From the NCBI RefSeq assembly GCF_009908285.1, contig NZ_JAAARM010000013.1, forward strand, positions 62,001 to 126,000: a stretch of 64,000 nt of DNA, read 5' to 3'. This document shows positions 34,827 to 43,639 of the stretch, piece after piece. Each line of letters opens with the position of its first letter. The first letter of the stretch is position 1. Position numbers and translations under genes: made by a program. This DNA is from Pseudomonas sp. Fl4BN1 (GTDB taxonomy: Bacteria; Pseudomonadota; Gammaproteobacteria; Pseudomonadales; Pseudomonadaceae). The notes beneath the pieces are model-generated. The model worked only from the letters and a program-made list of their open reading frames with translations. It did not search any database and was not told the DNA's origin.

Positions 34827-35114
34827 TGGGTAACTCCTGGAAAACATCAAAATCCATCCCGGTTCTGGTGCCCTGGCGTTTCAGTGACGACAAGCGCTGA
34901 TGGCAAAATTTGAAACGGCCGTTCCAGTGATGGTTAATCGGTGTGACCCGAGGCTTTTTTGAATAGTTCAGAGAAAGATGGCGATTGGCCGGAAAAACTT
35001 CCGACCACTTGGAGAGGGCTCTAAACCGGGAACTTTTGCCATGCGCAGAGGTATTCCCGGCCCTGTTCAGGGCCGGGGAGCATGAGGTTCAACGGGGGCG
35101 AAGGGGGCGTTGGC
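34827..35114. other. Intergenic region upstream of the DUF4398 operon
   Basis: 288 bp holding the putative AlgU-type promoter at 34942-34969 and a hairpin CCCGGCCCT/AGGGCCGGG at 35056-35077. The hairpin has no T-tract on either strand; it may end the upstream minus-strand gene or be a repeat. Nothing coding is evident. Confidence 0.6.
34942..34969 (-). promoter_or_regulatory. Possible AlgU (sigma-22/sigma-E) promoter of the DUF4398-lptF operon
   Basis: On the minus strand GAACTA (34969-34964), a 17-base spacer, then TCACA (34946-34942). This approximates the AlgU consensus GAACTT-N16/17-TCTGA, about 115 bp upstream of the ATG. AlgU control is known for the P. aeruginosa counterpart, which raises the prior; the match here is imperfect. 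Confidence 0.42.
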
Positions 35115-35459
35115 TCAGTGTTTCGGCTTGTCCGACTGGCTCGAAATCAGGTGCAGACGTTGGCGTGACAAGGCGAGGAAACGCGGGGTTGCACCGACAT
35201 CTTCGTACAGCGGGTGGCCTTCCTCGTCGGTGGCCACCACCTGTTGACCCTGGACGTAGGGAAAGCTCGCTTCCAGCTCTTCCAGGGCCGCACCGATCAG
35301 CTCGCCAAGGAGCTCTTCGGTCTGGCGTTTGGGGTACATTTCGGTCAGCGCGGCCAGGCGCGCGGCGGCTTCCAGGTCCAGGTGAATCCGGTAGCCGGTC
35401 TTGGTCAGGCGACCTGTGGCGTTTTCTTCCCAGTGTTGTGCGAGTTCACGGATTTTCAT
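35115..35459 (-). CDS. Small conserved protein, possibly annotated as pilin assembly protein
   Basis: 114 residues, soluble and acidic. MKIRELAQHWEENATGRLT, LEAAARLAALTEMYPKRQTE and LYEDVGATPRFLALSR are strongly patterned blocks conserved among pseudomonads, as I remember it. Relatives carry the product name pilin assembly protein in databases, but nothing in the sequence shows a link to pili. ATG at 35459 with GAGGT before it; an upstream 67-residue extension is rejected. It is divergent from ppc. Confidence 0.8.
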   Translation of the reverse strand: MKIRELAQHWEENATGRLTKTGYRIHLDLEAAARLAALTEMYPKRQTEELLGELIGAALEELEASFPYVQGQQVVATDEEGHPLYEDVGATPRFLALSRQRLHLISSQSDKPKH

Positions 35460-35664
35460 GATGACCTCAATGAACACCTGCTCGTAGCAGATTGGCTTGA
35501 GTTGACCGACCGGGGCCGGTGCGCGGCCCTTGTGTGGCCTAGTCTTGAGACTAGCCCCAACGCTGAAGGTTTGATGCCGGTGTGCCGCGTGCTTGCTAAG
35601 GGGCGCGGCAAACCGGCACTCTTGAGCCTTCCGTGCCGCCCTGAGTCTGCTGGAGAACACCTCG

Positions 35665-38295
35665 ATGACCGATATTGATGCGCGCTTGCGCGAAGACGTT
35701 CACCTCTTGGGTGAGCTGTTGGGCAATACCATCCGTAATCAGTATGGCGAGGGGTTCCTCGACAAGATCGAGCAGATTCGCAAAGGTGCCAAGGCCGATC
35801 GCCGGGGCTCGCCGGGGGCCGAGTTGAGTGCCAGCCTCGACCAGTTGAGCGAAGACGAATTGTTGCCGGTGGCCAGGGCCTTCAACCAGTTCCTCAACCT
35901 GGCGAATATCGCCGAGCAGTATCAACTGATCCACCGTCGCGACGAGTCGCAGCCAGCACCGTTCGAAGCTCGGGTGTTGCCCGAACTGCTCAGTCGCCTG
36001 CGTGCTGAAGGGCACTCCGCCGATGCCCTGGCTCGTCAGTTGGGACGCCTGGAAATCGAGCTGGTACTGACTGCTCACCCCACCGAAGTGGCACGCCGCA
36101 CGCTGATCCAGAAATACGATGCGATCGCCGCGCAGTTGGCGGCCCAGGATCATCGCGACCTGACCAGTGCCGAGCGCGGGCAGATCCAGGAGCGCCTGCA
36201 GCGCCTGATCGCCGAGGCCTGGCACACCGAGGAGATCCGCCGCACTCGCCCGACGCCCGTGGATGAAGCCAAATGGGGGTTTGCGGTGATCGAGCATTCG
36301 CTCTGGCAGGCGATCCCCAATTATCTGCGCAAGGCCGACAAGGCATTGTTCGACGCCACCGGGTTGCACTTGCCGCTGGAGGCGGCGCCGATCCGCTTTG
36401 CTTCGTGGATGGGCGGCGACCGTGACGGCAACCCCAATGTCACCGCTGCCGTGACCCGTGAGGTATTGCTGTTGGCGCGCTGGATGGCGGCGGACCTGTA
36501 CCTGCGTGACGTCGATCAGCTGGCCGCCGAACTGTCCATGCAACAAGCCAGCACTGCGCTGTTGGCCAAGGTCGGGGACAGCGCTGAGCCGTATCGGGCG
36601 CTGCTCAAGCAATTGCGCGAGCGTCTGCGGGCTACCCGTAGCTGGGCGCATGCGGCGCTCAGCGCACCGGTGCCAGCGGGCGCCGAAGTGTTGCAGAGCA
36701 ACCGTGACCTGCTGGAACCGCTGCAACTGTGCTACCAGTCACTGCATGAATGCGGCATGGGCGTGATCGCCGATGGTCCGTTACTCGATTGCCTGCGGCG
36801 AGCGGTGACGTTCGGCCTGTTCCTGGTGCGCCTCGATGTCCGCCAGGATTCCAGTCGGCACACCTCGGCCATGACCGAAATCACCGATTACCTGGGCCTG
36901 GGGCGCTACGAAGACTGGAACGAAGAGGATCGCATCACCTTCCTGATGCGTGAGCTGGGCAGCCGGCGGCCATTGCTGCCGGGTTATTTCAAACCGTCGG
37001 CGGACACCGCGGAAGTGCTCGCCACCTGTCGCGAGATCGCTGCAGCACCGGCAGCGTCCTTGGGCTCCTACGTGATCTCCATGGCCGGCGCGGCCTCCGA
37101 TGTACTGACGGTGCAGTTGCTGCTCAAGGAATCCGGGGTACTGCGACCGATGCGCGTGGTACCGCTGTTTGAAACCCTGGCGGACCTGGATAACGCCGGT
37201 CCGGTGATGGAAAAGCTGCTGCATATGCCGGGTTATCGCTCGCGTCTGCAGGGGCCTCAGGAAGTGATGATCGGCTACTCCGACTCGGCCAAGGATGCCG
37301 GCACCACGGCAGCGGCCTGGGCCCAGTATCGGGCGCAGGAGCGGCTGGTGGATATCTGCCGCGAGCAACAGGTGGAACTGCTGTTGTTCCACGGGCGCGG
37401 TGGCACCGTGGGCCGCGGTGGCGGTCCGGCCCACGCGGCGATCCTGTCGCAGCCACCGGGTTCGGTGGCGGGACGTTTCCGTACCACCGAGCAGGGAGAA
37501 ATGATCCGTTTCAAATTTGGTCTGCCGGACATTGCCGAGCAGAACCTCAACTTGTATCTGGCGGCAGTGCTGGAAGCCACCTTGTTGCCACCCCCCCCAC
37601 CGCAGCCCGCCTGGCGTCACCTGATGGACGAGTTGGCCAGTGATGGGGTGCAGGCCTACCGTGCAGTGGTGCGGGACAATCCGCAGTTCGTCGAGTACTT
37701 CCGCCAGTCCACCCCGGAACAGGAGCTGGGGCGCCTGCCGTTGGGCAGTCGACCGGCCAAGCGCCGCGCCGGGGGCATTGAAAGCCTGCGGGCGATCCCG
37801 TGGATTTTTGGCTGGACCCAGACTCGCCTGATGTTGCCGGCGTGGTTGGGTTGGGAGGCGGCCCTGAGCAAGGCCCTGGCCCGTGGCGAAGGCCAGTTAC
37901 TGGCGCAGATGCGTGAGCAATGGCCGTTCTTCCGGACCCGTATCGACATGCTGGAGATGGTTCTGGCCAAGGCCGATGCGGACATCGCCCGCTCCTATGA
38001 CGAGCGTCTGGTGGAGGAGGAACTGCTGCCGTTGGGTGGGCATTTACGCGACCTATTGTCGCAGGCTTGCGCGGTGGTCCTGGGTCTCACAGGGCAGTCG
38101 CAGTTGCTGGCCCACAGCCCCGATACCCTGGAGTTCATTCGCCTGCGCAACACCTACCTCGATCCGCTGCATCTGTTGCAGGCCGAGTTGCTGGCGCGCT
38201 CGCGCAAACAGCAGGCGCCGCAAGGAAGCCCCGTGGAACAGGCGTTGCTGGTCTCTGTGGCAGGTATTGCTGCCGGCCTGCGTAATACTGGCTGA
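35665..38295 (+). CDS. ppc: Phosphoenolpyruvate carboxylase
   Basis: 876 residues. Makes oxaloacetate from phosphoenolpyruvate and bicarbonate, refilling the TCA cycle. Key motifs are ELVLTAHPTEVARRT (catalytic His), GYSDSAKDAGT (Lys), LLFHGRGGTVGRGGGPAH (glycine loop with catalytic Arg) and the C-terminal RNTG, whose last residue takes part in allosteric inhibition. Full-length and intact. Confidence 0.98.
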   Translation: MTDIDARLREDVHLLGELLGNTIRNQYGEGFLDKIEQIRKGAKADRRGSPGAELSASLDQLSEDELLPVARAFNQFLNLANIAEQYQLIHRRDESQPAPFEARVLPELLSRLRAEGHSADALARQLGRLEIELVLTAHPTEVARRTLIQKYDAIAAQLAAQDHRDLTSAERGQIQERLQRLIAEAWHTEEIRRTRPTPVDEAKWGFAVIEHSLWQAIPNYLRKADKALFDATGLHLPLEAAPIRFASWMGGDRDGNPNVTAAVTREVLLLARWMAADLYLRDVDQLAAELSMQQASTALLAKVGDSAEPYRALLKQLRERLRATRSWAHAALSAPVPAGAEVLQSNRDLLEPLQLCYQSLHECGMGVIADGPLLDCLRRAVTFGLFLVRLDVRQDSSRHTSAMTEITDYLGLGRYEDWNEEDRITFLMRELGSRRPLLPGYFKPSADTAEVLATCREIAAAPAASLGSYVISMAGAASDVLTVQLLLKESGVLRPMRVVPLFETLADLDNAGPVMEKLLHMPGYRSRLQGPQEVMIGYSDSAKDAGTTAAAWAQYRAQERLVDICREQQVELLLFHGRGGTVGRGGGPAHAAILSQPPGSVAGRFRTTEQGEMIRFKFGLPDIAEQNLNLYLAAVLEATLLPPPPPQPAWRHLMDELASDGVQAYRAVVRDNPQFVEYFRQSTPEQELGRLPLGSRPAKRRAGGIESLRAIPWIFGWTQTRLMLPAWLGWEAALSKALARGEGQLLAQMREQWPFFRTRIDMLEMVLAKADADIARSYDERLVEEELLPLGGHLRDLLSQACAVVLGLTGQSQLLAHSPDTLEFIRLRNTYLDPLHLLQAELLARSRKQQAPQGSPVEQALLVSVAGIAAGLRNTG

Positions 38296-38584
38296 GGTTG
38301 CAGAGGGCGTGCGGGGTGCTTTCACCCAGCCCGGGTCGGGGTAATCCCAAGGTGTCGTTCAGATTCCTCTGGCGACACTTTGTTATGGGGTTGCGACTTG
38401 TAAAACCGTGTCGATGGGGCACAAAAGGGCCGGGTTCCTCCGACTTTCGACTGCTTGTGTGCGCTGTGTCGGCTGTGTATCTTGATCAGCCTTTGGCCGT
38501 TTGGGCGGCCACACCCCTATTTTTGAGATTGGCCCCACGAGGCGAATCCGAGCGTTTCTAAATAAAAAATTGAGGAGCACATCG
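38296..38584 (+). other. ppc-adk intergenic region
   Basis: 289 bp. It contains a 9-bp hairpin AAGGTGTCG/CGACACTTT (38349-38381, one G-T pair), a candidate 3' structure for ppc. A small stem GGCCG/CGGCC lies near 38495-38510. No gene is evident. adk has GAGGAG at 38571-38576. Confidence 0.5.
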
Positions 38585-39232
38585 ATGCGCGTAATTCTGC
38601 TGGGAGCTCCCGGAGCCGGTAAAGGTACTCAGGCGAAGTTCATCACCGAAAAGTTCGGCATTCCACAGATCTCCACCGGTGACATGCTGCGTGCTGCGGT
38701 CAAGGCCGGCACCGAGTTGGGCCTCAAGGCCAAGAGTGTGATGGACAGTGGTGGCTTGGTGTCCGACGACCTGATCATCAATCTGGTCAAGGAACGCATC
38801 AGCCAAGCTGACTGCGCCAATGGCTTCCTGTTCGACGGCTTCCCGCGCACCATTCCTCAGGCTGAAGCACTGGTCAAGGCCGGTGTTGAACTGGACAGCG
38901 TTGTAGAAATCGCCGTCGACGATGAAGAGATCGTCCAGCGTATTGCCGGCCGCCGTGTGCATGAAGCCTCGGGCCGGACTTACCACACCGTCTACAACCC
39001 GCCGAAGGTTGCCGGCAAGGACGACATCACCGGCGAAGACCTGGTGCAGCGCAAGGACGACACCGAGGAAACCGTGCGTCATCGCCTGTCGGTCTACCAT
39101 TCCCAGACCAAGCCGCTGGTGGAGTTCTACCAGCAGTTGGCCGCCGCCCAGGGCAAGCCGAAGTACAGCCATATCCCTGGCGTGGGTTCGGTGGAAGTGA
39201 TCACCGCCAAGGTGCTCGAAGCCTTGAGCTGA
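38585..39232 (+). CDS. adk: Adenylate kinase
   Basis: 215 residues. Converts ATP + AMP to 2 ADP and balances adenylate pools. The P-loop is LLGAPGAGKGTQ. The AMP site is in ISTGDMLRAAV, with FDGFPRTIPQAE, and the long-form LID domain lies around residues 122-160 (GRRVHEASGRTYH). The LID lacks the four-cysteine zinc site, as usual in gammaproteobacteria. ATG at 38585 is the family start, after GAGGAGCACATCG. Confidence 0.98.
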   Translation: MRVILLGAPGAGKGTQAKFITEKFGIPQISTGDMLRAAVKAGTELGLKAKSVMDSGGLVSDDLIINLVKERISQADCANGFLFDGFPRTIPQAEALVKAGVELDSVVEIAVDDEEIVQRIAGRRVHEASGRTYHTVYNPPKVAGKDDITGEDLVQRKDDTEETVRHRLSVYHSQTKPLVEFYQQLAAAQGKPKYSHIPGVGSVEVITAKVLEALS

Positions 39233-39255
39233 GTTGCCTGATCGTTTGATCGTTC

Positions 39256-39277
39256 AACGGCCCGCTTGCGGGCCGTT
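39256..39277 (+). terminator. Hairpin after adk
   Basis: AACGGCCCGC and GCGGGCCGTT form a perfect 10-bp stem with a two-base loop 24 bp after the adk stop, followed by GCTGTTTATAAT. The T-tract is short, so termination may be partial, and the TATAAT just after (39283-39288) may belong to a tsaB promoter. Confidence 0.65.
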
Positions 39278-39322
39278 GCTGTTTATAATGCGTCACTTTT
39301 TTCAATGCCTATGGAACCCCCG

Positions 39323-39997
39323 ATGAGCACCTTGTTGGCCCTGGACACCGCGACTGAAGCTTGCTCCGTTGCTTTGCTGCATGACGGCAAGGTCACGAGC
39401 CATTACGAGGTGATCCCGCGGCTGCATGCGCAGAAGCTGTTGCCGATGATTCAGGCGTTGCTGGCTAACGCCGGCACCACCCTGCAGGCCGTGGATGCCA
39501 TTGCCTTTGGGCGTGGCCCGGGCGCGTTTACTGGCGTGCGGATCGCCATCGGCGTGGTACAGGGGCTGGCCTTTGCCCTGGAGCGTCCGGTGCTGCCGGT
39601 GTCCAACCTGGCGGTGCTGGCCCAGCGCGCCTTGCGCGAGCATGGCGCGACCCAGGTCGCGTCGGCCATCGACGCCCGCATGGATGAAGTCTATTGGGGC
39701 TGTTACCAGGAAACTGCCGGCGAAATGCGCCTGCTCGGCAGCGAAGCGGTACTGCCGCCGGAAAGCGCGGCCTTGCCCGAAGGCGCCAGTGGCGACTGGT
39801 TTGGCGCGGGCACCGGCTGGGGCTACAGTGAGCGTATTGCGGTCAACCTCAGTGGCCAGGACGCTGGCATGTTGCCCCACGCCGAAGACCTGCTGACCTT
39901 GGCGCGGTTTGCCTGGGAGCGGGGGGAAGCGATAGTCGCCGATGAGGCGCAGCCGGTCTATCTGCGGGACAAGGTCGCTACGCCCAAGGCCCGCTGA
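39323..39997 (+). CDS. tsaB: tRNA N6-threonylcarbamoyladenosine biosynthesis protein TsaB
   Basis: 224 residues. With TsaD and TsaE it makes t6A at position 37 of tRNAs that read ANN codons. It has the ASKHA N-terminus LLALDTATEACSVAL and GRGPGAFTGVRIAIG, both diagnostic. The start at 39323 matches the family N-terminus; in-frame ATGs at 39305 and 39311 are possible but would add residues not seen in homologues. Confidence 0.95.
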   Translation: MSTLLALDTATEACSVALLHDGKVTSHYEVIPRLHAQKLLPMIQALLANAGTTLQAVDAIAFGRGPGAFTGVRIAIGVVQGLAFALERPVLPVSNLAVLAQRALREHGATQVASAIDARMDEVYWGCYQETAGEMRLLGSEAVLPPESAALPEGASGDWFGAGTGWGYSERIAVNLSGQDAGMLPHAEDLLTLARFAWERGEAIVADEAQPVYLRDKVATPKAR

Positions 39998-40182
39998 GGG
40001 ATCGCAAGCAGTCAGCGGTTGTTCAGTAAACTCCTGCTACAGCCGCCAATCGTCTGCTTTTCAGGCTTGATCCTGCCCGGTTTTAAACCTTTTGGCTTTT
40101 CTGTGTTCTAGTTATCACTCGGGCATTTGCTAAGTCTAAGCGGTGCCGCTAAATTGCCATCATCGACCCCGGGCTTTTCAGT

Positions 40183-40485
40183 ATGCGCATAGACGGCATC
40201 TCCTCTCAGTCCTACCCCATCAAGCGCAAGCCTCGCAAAGGCCGGGTGCAGGTAGACGAGTCCCTGGACGATGCCGATGCCATTGATGTCCAGCCCGAAC
40301 CCTCGAGCCAAAACCGTTCTCAGGCTTCTGCCCCACGCACCGGTAATCTTCCCGCCCGCCCGCAGGACATGATCTTCCAGCGCGCGATGAAGAGGAGCGT
40401 GGCCAACGCCCTGGCGAGTTACCTGACCACCTCCGGTTTTGTCGATTGGGATATGGAAGTGGTGGGTCTCGACCTGTACATCTGA
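40183..40485 (+). CDS. Small conserved basic/acidic protein, unknown function
   Basis: 100 residues. A basic N-terminal part (YPIKRKPRKGRVQVDE) and a disordered middle precede a conserved helical C-terminal block (FQRAMKRSVANALASYL, GFVDWDMEVVGLDLYI). From memory it has relatives throughout Pseudomonas next to the DUF72 gene. Its TGA overlaps the DUF72 ATG by one base (TGATG), so they are co-translated. Confidence 0.8.
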   Translation: MRIDGISSQSYPIKRKPRKGRVQVDESLDDADAIDVQPEPSSQNRSQASAPRTGNLPARPQDMIFQRAMKRSVANALASYLTTSGFVDWDMEVVGLDLYI

Positions 40486-41342
40486 TGCTGCCTTATTTTC
40501 TCGGTTGTCCTTCCTGGAGCGAAAACGCCTGGCGTGAGTACCTGTACCCGGAAGATGCGCGGCCTAACGACTTTCTCGGCCTGTATTCCCAGGTGTTCAA
40601 CGCCGTCGAAGGCAACACTACCTTCTACGCCCGGCCCGCACCTGCCACGGTGCAGCGTTGGGCACAGATCATGCCCGAGCACTTTCGTTTCACGGCCAAG
40701 TTCCCTGGCGACATCAGTCACGGTGGCGACTTGCGGGAGCAGTTGAGCGCCGCTGAAACCTTTGTCCAGTTGCTCAGCCCCCTGGGTGAGCGGGTGTCAC
40801 CCTTGTGGCTGCAACTGCCGGCCAGTTTTTCCCCTGCGCGCCTGGCGGAACTGGCGGGGTTCATCGATGGCCTGGAGCGGCCCTTGGCGGTGGAAGTCCG
40901 GCATCCGGAGTTCTTTGCCAAGGGGGATGCCGAACGCATGCTCAATCGGCTGTTGCGCGGTCGTGGTGTCGAACGTATCTGCTTGGACCCGCGAGCCTTG
41001 TTCAGTTGTATCTCGACGAATCCTGCAGTGCTGCACGCGCAGTCAAAGAAGCCCAAGGTGCCGCCACGTCCAGCCGCTTTCACCCAGTTTCCCCAGGTGC
41101 GTTTCATTGGTCACCCGGAGCTTGAGGCCAATGATCCGTTTCTCGTTCCCTGGCTCGACAAGGTCGCCGGCTGGATCGAAGAGGGGCGCACGCCCTACGT
41201 CTTTTTGCACACCTCGGACAACCGTCTGGCGGCTGAACTGGCTCGGCGCTTTCATGCCCAACTGATGCAACGTTTGCCTGGCTTGCCCGCGTTGCCTGAG
41301 TTATACAGAGAGCCCGCCGCGGAGCAGCTCGGCTTGCTCTGA
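40485..41342 (+). CDS. DUF72 family protein (YecE-like)
   Basis: 285 residues. A TIM-barrel-like DUF72/YecE protein: FLGCPSWSENAW at the start, FNAVEGNTTFYARP, FRFTAKFPGDISH and VEVRHPEFF are family blocks. Activity is unknown. The start at 40485 overlaps the stop of the preceding small gene; the upstream part of the frame (40446-40484) is inside that gene and is not used. Confidence 0.92.
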   Translation: MLPYFLGCPSWSENAWREYLYPEDARPNDFLGLYSQVFNAVEGNTTFYARPAPATVQRWAQIMPEHFRFTAKFPGDISHGGDLREQLSAAETFVQLLSPLGERVSPLWLQLPASFSPARLAELAGFIDGLERPLAVEVRHPEFFAKGDAERMLNRLLRGRGVERICLDPRALFSCISTNPAVLHAQSKKPKVPPRPAAFTQFPQVRFIGHPELEANDPFLVPWLDKVAGWIEEGRTPYVFLHTSDNRLAAELARRFHAQLMQRLPGLPALPELYREPAAEQLGLL

Positions 41343-41375
41343 AGCGCTTTCTTGGCCTTCTCCAGGAGCAAGCAA

Positions 41376-42206
41376 ATGGACGCGCAGACCCTTCGAGCCA
41401 ACACCTTCAAGGCCTTGCATGAACGTGCCGGGGCCTTTGTCATTCCCAACCCTTGGGATGCCGGCTCCGCGAAGATGCTGGCCAGCCTTGGCTTCGAAGC
41501 CCTGGCCACCACCAGTGGCGGATACGCGTTCTCCCTGGGGCGTCCGGATGCCGAGGGCGCGCTCAGCCTGGAAGACACTCTGCACAACGTGCGCGGGATA
41601 GTCGGCGCCAGCAGCCTGCCGGTGGCGGCGGACCTGGAAAACGGTTTTGCCGACAACCCCGAGGACTGTGCCCGGGCCTTGTTGTTGGCGGCAGCCAGCG
41701 GTGTGGTGGGCGGCTCGATCGAGGATGCCAGTGGACGCGCCGCTGAGCCGATCTATGAATTCAATCTGGCCGTGGAGCGCATCGAGGCCTGCGTCGCGGC
41801 GGTGCGCAGCCTGCCGTTCCCCTTTACCCTGACGGCCCGAGCGGAGAATCTGCTGCACGGTCGTGACGATCTGCCGGACACTATCCGCCGCTTGCAGGCC
41901 TTTGCCGAGGCCGGTGCCAATGTGCTTTATGCCCCCGCTCTGCGCAACGCCGAGGAGATTCTGCAGGTGGTGCGGGCGGTGGCGCCCAAGCCGGTGAATG
42001 TGCTGATGTCCGGCGGCCTCAATCTGAGCGTGGCGCAATTGGCGGAACTGGGGGTCAAGCGCATCAGTGTCGGTTCGGCCCTGGCCCGTGCCGCCTACGG
42101 TGCGTTCTATCGGGCCGCGGAGGATATCCGGGAGCGTGGCCGCTTTGATTTTGCCGATCGCGCGATGCCGTTCGGGCAGATCAACCAATTGTTCAAATTG
42201 TCATAA
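41376..42206 (+). CDS. Isocitrate lyase/PEP mutase family protein
   Basis: 276 residues. A TIM-barrel enzyme of the PEP mutase/isocitrate lyase superfamily. Visible are IPNPWDAGSAKML, ATTSGGYAFSLGRPD, ADLENGFADNPED (metal-binding acidic residues) and GGSIEDASG. LTARAENLLHG and NVLMSGG follow. It lacks the KKCGH-type lyase signature, so it is neither isocitrate lyase nor 2-methylisocitrate lyase proper; oxaloacetase/carboxyphosphonoenolpyruvate mutase-like activity is possible. ATG at 41376 follows CAGGAGCAAGCAA. Confidence 0.88.
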   Translation: MDAQTLRANTFKALHERAGAFVIPNPWDAGSAKMLASLGFEALATTSGGYAFSLGRPDAEGALSLEDTLHNVRGIVGASSLPVAADLENGFADNPEDCARALLLAAASGVVGGSIEDASGRAAEPIYEFNLAVERIEACVAAVRSLPFPFTLTARAENLLHGRDDLPDTIRRLQAFAEAGANVLYAPALRNAEEILQVVRAVAPKPVNVLMSGGLNLSVAQLAELGVKRISVGSALARAAYGAFYRAAEDIRERGRFDFADRAMPFGQINQLFKLS

Positions 42207-42220
42207 AAAACGGAGTTTCT

Positions 42221-42919
42221 GTGCGGCGGGTAAAAATTTTCGGCGCTTTGCTGTTGCTGGGTGCCCTGTTGTTGATCGGCGTGCGCCTGGGCTGGTTGCC
42301 GCTGGCGGATGCCTGGAACCCCTGGGCGCCACTGGATGTGCGGGCGCAGCCGAATCTGTTGACGCGCTTCAAGCTGGCGCGGCTGCGGGACGATCCGCAG
42401 TTGTGCGATGAAGTGCTCGGACGCTCCGGTTTGCGCACCAGCCGTCAGCCTGACAGTCGTGGCGATGTGGCGTGTCCGTTGAGCAATACCTTGCGCGTGC
42501 AAGGTGGGGAGGTGGCCTTGAGCAGCAGCTTCCTCGCCAGTTGCCCGCTGGCGGTGGCTTTTGCCATGTATCAGCGCCATGGCCTGCAGCCGGCGGCGCA
42601 GGCGGTGTATGGGCAGTCAGTGGTGCGTGTCGATCATCTGGGCAGTTTCGCCTGCCGCAATATGTACAGCCGCGAGAATGGCTCTCTCAGTCAGCACGCC
42701 AGCGCCAATGCACTGGACATCGCCGGCTTTCGCCTGGCGGACGGGCGCAGCATCAGTGTGCTCAGGGATTGGCCGAAGGACAGCAATGAGGGACGTTTTC
42801 TAAGGTTGGCCCGGGATGGCGCCTGCGATGCGTTCAATGTGGTGCTGGGGCCGGATTACAACGTGGCCCATCGCAATCACTTCCATCTGGATATGGGGCC
42901 CTGGTGGGTGTGTCGCTGA
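42221..42919 (+). CDS. Extensin-like C-terminal domain protein
   Basis: 232 residues. An N-terminal hydrophobic segment (FGALLLLGALLLIGVRLGW) could be a signal anchor. The rest is an extensin-like domain: FACRNMYSRENGSLSQHASA (the H in SQHASANALDI), and the C-terminal HRNHFHLDMGPWWVC. These His/Asp sites resemble the LAS/VanY metallopeptidase fold, so peptidoglycan cleavage is plausible. Start is GTG at 42221 with CGGAGTTTCT ahead. Confidence 0.88.
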   Translation: MRRVKIFGALLLLGALLLIGVRLGWLPLADAWNPWAPLDVRAQPNLLTRFKLARLRDDPQLCDEVLGRSGLRTSRQPDSRGDVACPLSNTLRVQGGEVALSSSFLASCPLAVAFAMYQRHGLQPAAQAVYGQSVVRVDHLGSFACRNMYSRENGSLSQHASANALDIAGFRLADGRSISVLRDWPKDSNEGRFLRLARDGACDAFNVVLGPDYNVAHRNHFHLDMGPWWVCR

Positions 42920-42928
42920 GGGGCGGGC

Positions 42929-43546
42929 TCAGGCGGCGATGCGCAGGTTCTGCAAAATCAGCGGGCGCGCCCAGCCGATGTCGTAGTCCATCTGCTTTTG
43001 CTGCTCGATGAGTTCTTCGGGCGGGAACGGCTTGGCCGGTTTGTCCAGCAGGTCCAGCTCGAACTCGGCGATCGGCAGGTGCAGTGGACGAGGCTCCGGG
43101 GCAGGACCTGGATCAGGCAGCGGTTGACCGGCGTTGAGCACGATCGGCCGAACCCAGCCACTCTCGAAGTTCTGCTGGCGTTGCTGGGCAATGATCTCTT
43201 CCGGCGCAAAGGGCGGAGCCGGTTTGTCCAGCAGATCCATCTCGAATTCGGCAATTGGCAGGAACAGTGGATCGGGCGGACGGATCTCGGTGTCCTGCAC
43301 ATCGCAATGGCGCTGATTGACGATCTGTGTCAGCAGGTCGGTGCCGCCGACCGGTTCTACTGGGCCGTCGATGGCCACTGCAGGCAATGCTTCAGCGTTC
43401 GCACCCGCGCCCCGTTGCTCGGCCAATGCCTGGGCAAAGAAGTCCTGCCACAGATGGCTGACGCCGCTCAGTGCCTGGGAATTGCGTAGGCCATAGTCGC
43501 CGTGGGGCGAGATATAACCTATCGATGTGCGTTGAATGTCTGACAT
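42929..43546 (-). CDS. Internally duplicated protein of unknown function
   Basis: 205 residues, soluble and acidic. It contains two near-identical 43-residue repeats: residues 96-138 (LPIAEFEMDLLDKPAPPFAP...) and 157-199 (LPIAEFELDLLDKPAKPFPP...), a 61-residue period. Each ends in a GW-RP block (ESGWVRPIVLN, DIGWARPLILQ). The N-terminal 80 residues are unlike the repeats. There is no signal peptide. I do not recognise the family. It is convergent with the extensin-like gene (9-bp gap) and divergent from rsmJ. Confidence 0.78.
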   Translation of the reverse strand: MSDIQRTSIGYISPHGDYGLRNSQALSGVSHLWQDFFAQALAEQRGAGANAEALPAVAIDGPVEPVGGTDLLTQIVNQRHCDVQDTEIRPPDPLFLPIAEFEMDLLDKPAPPFAPEEIIAQQRQQNFESGWVRPIVLNAGQPLPDPGPAPEPRPLHLPIAEFELDLLDKPAKPFPPEELIEQQKQMDYDIGWARPLILQNLRIAA

Positions 43547-43639
43547 TGCTCTCGGTCGACGCTGAGCTCTGGCAAAATGGCCGATAGTTCTGTTATCGGC
43601 AGTTTTTGCCGATCATTAATTTTTTGAGTGTGTTTTCAG

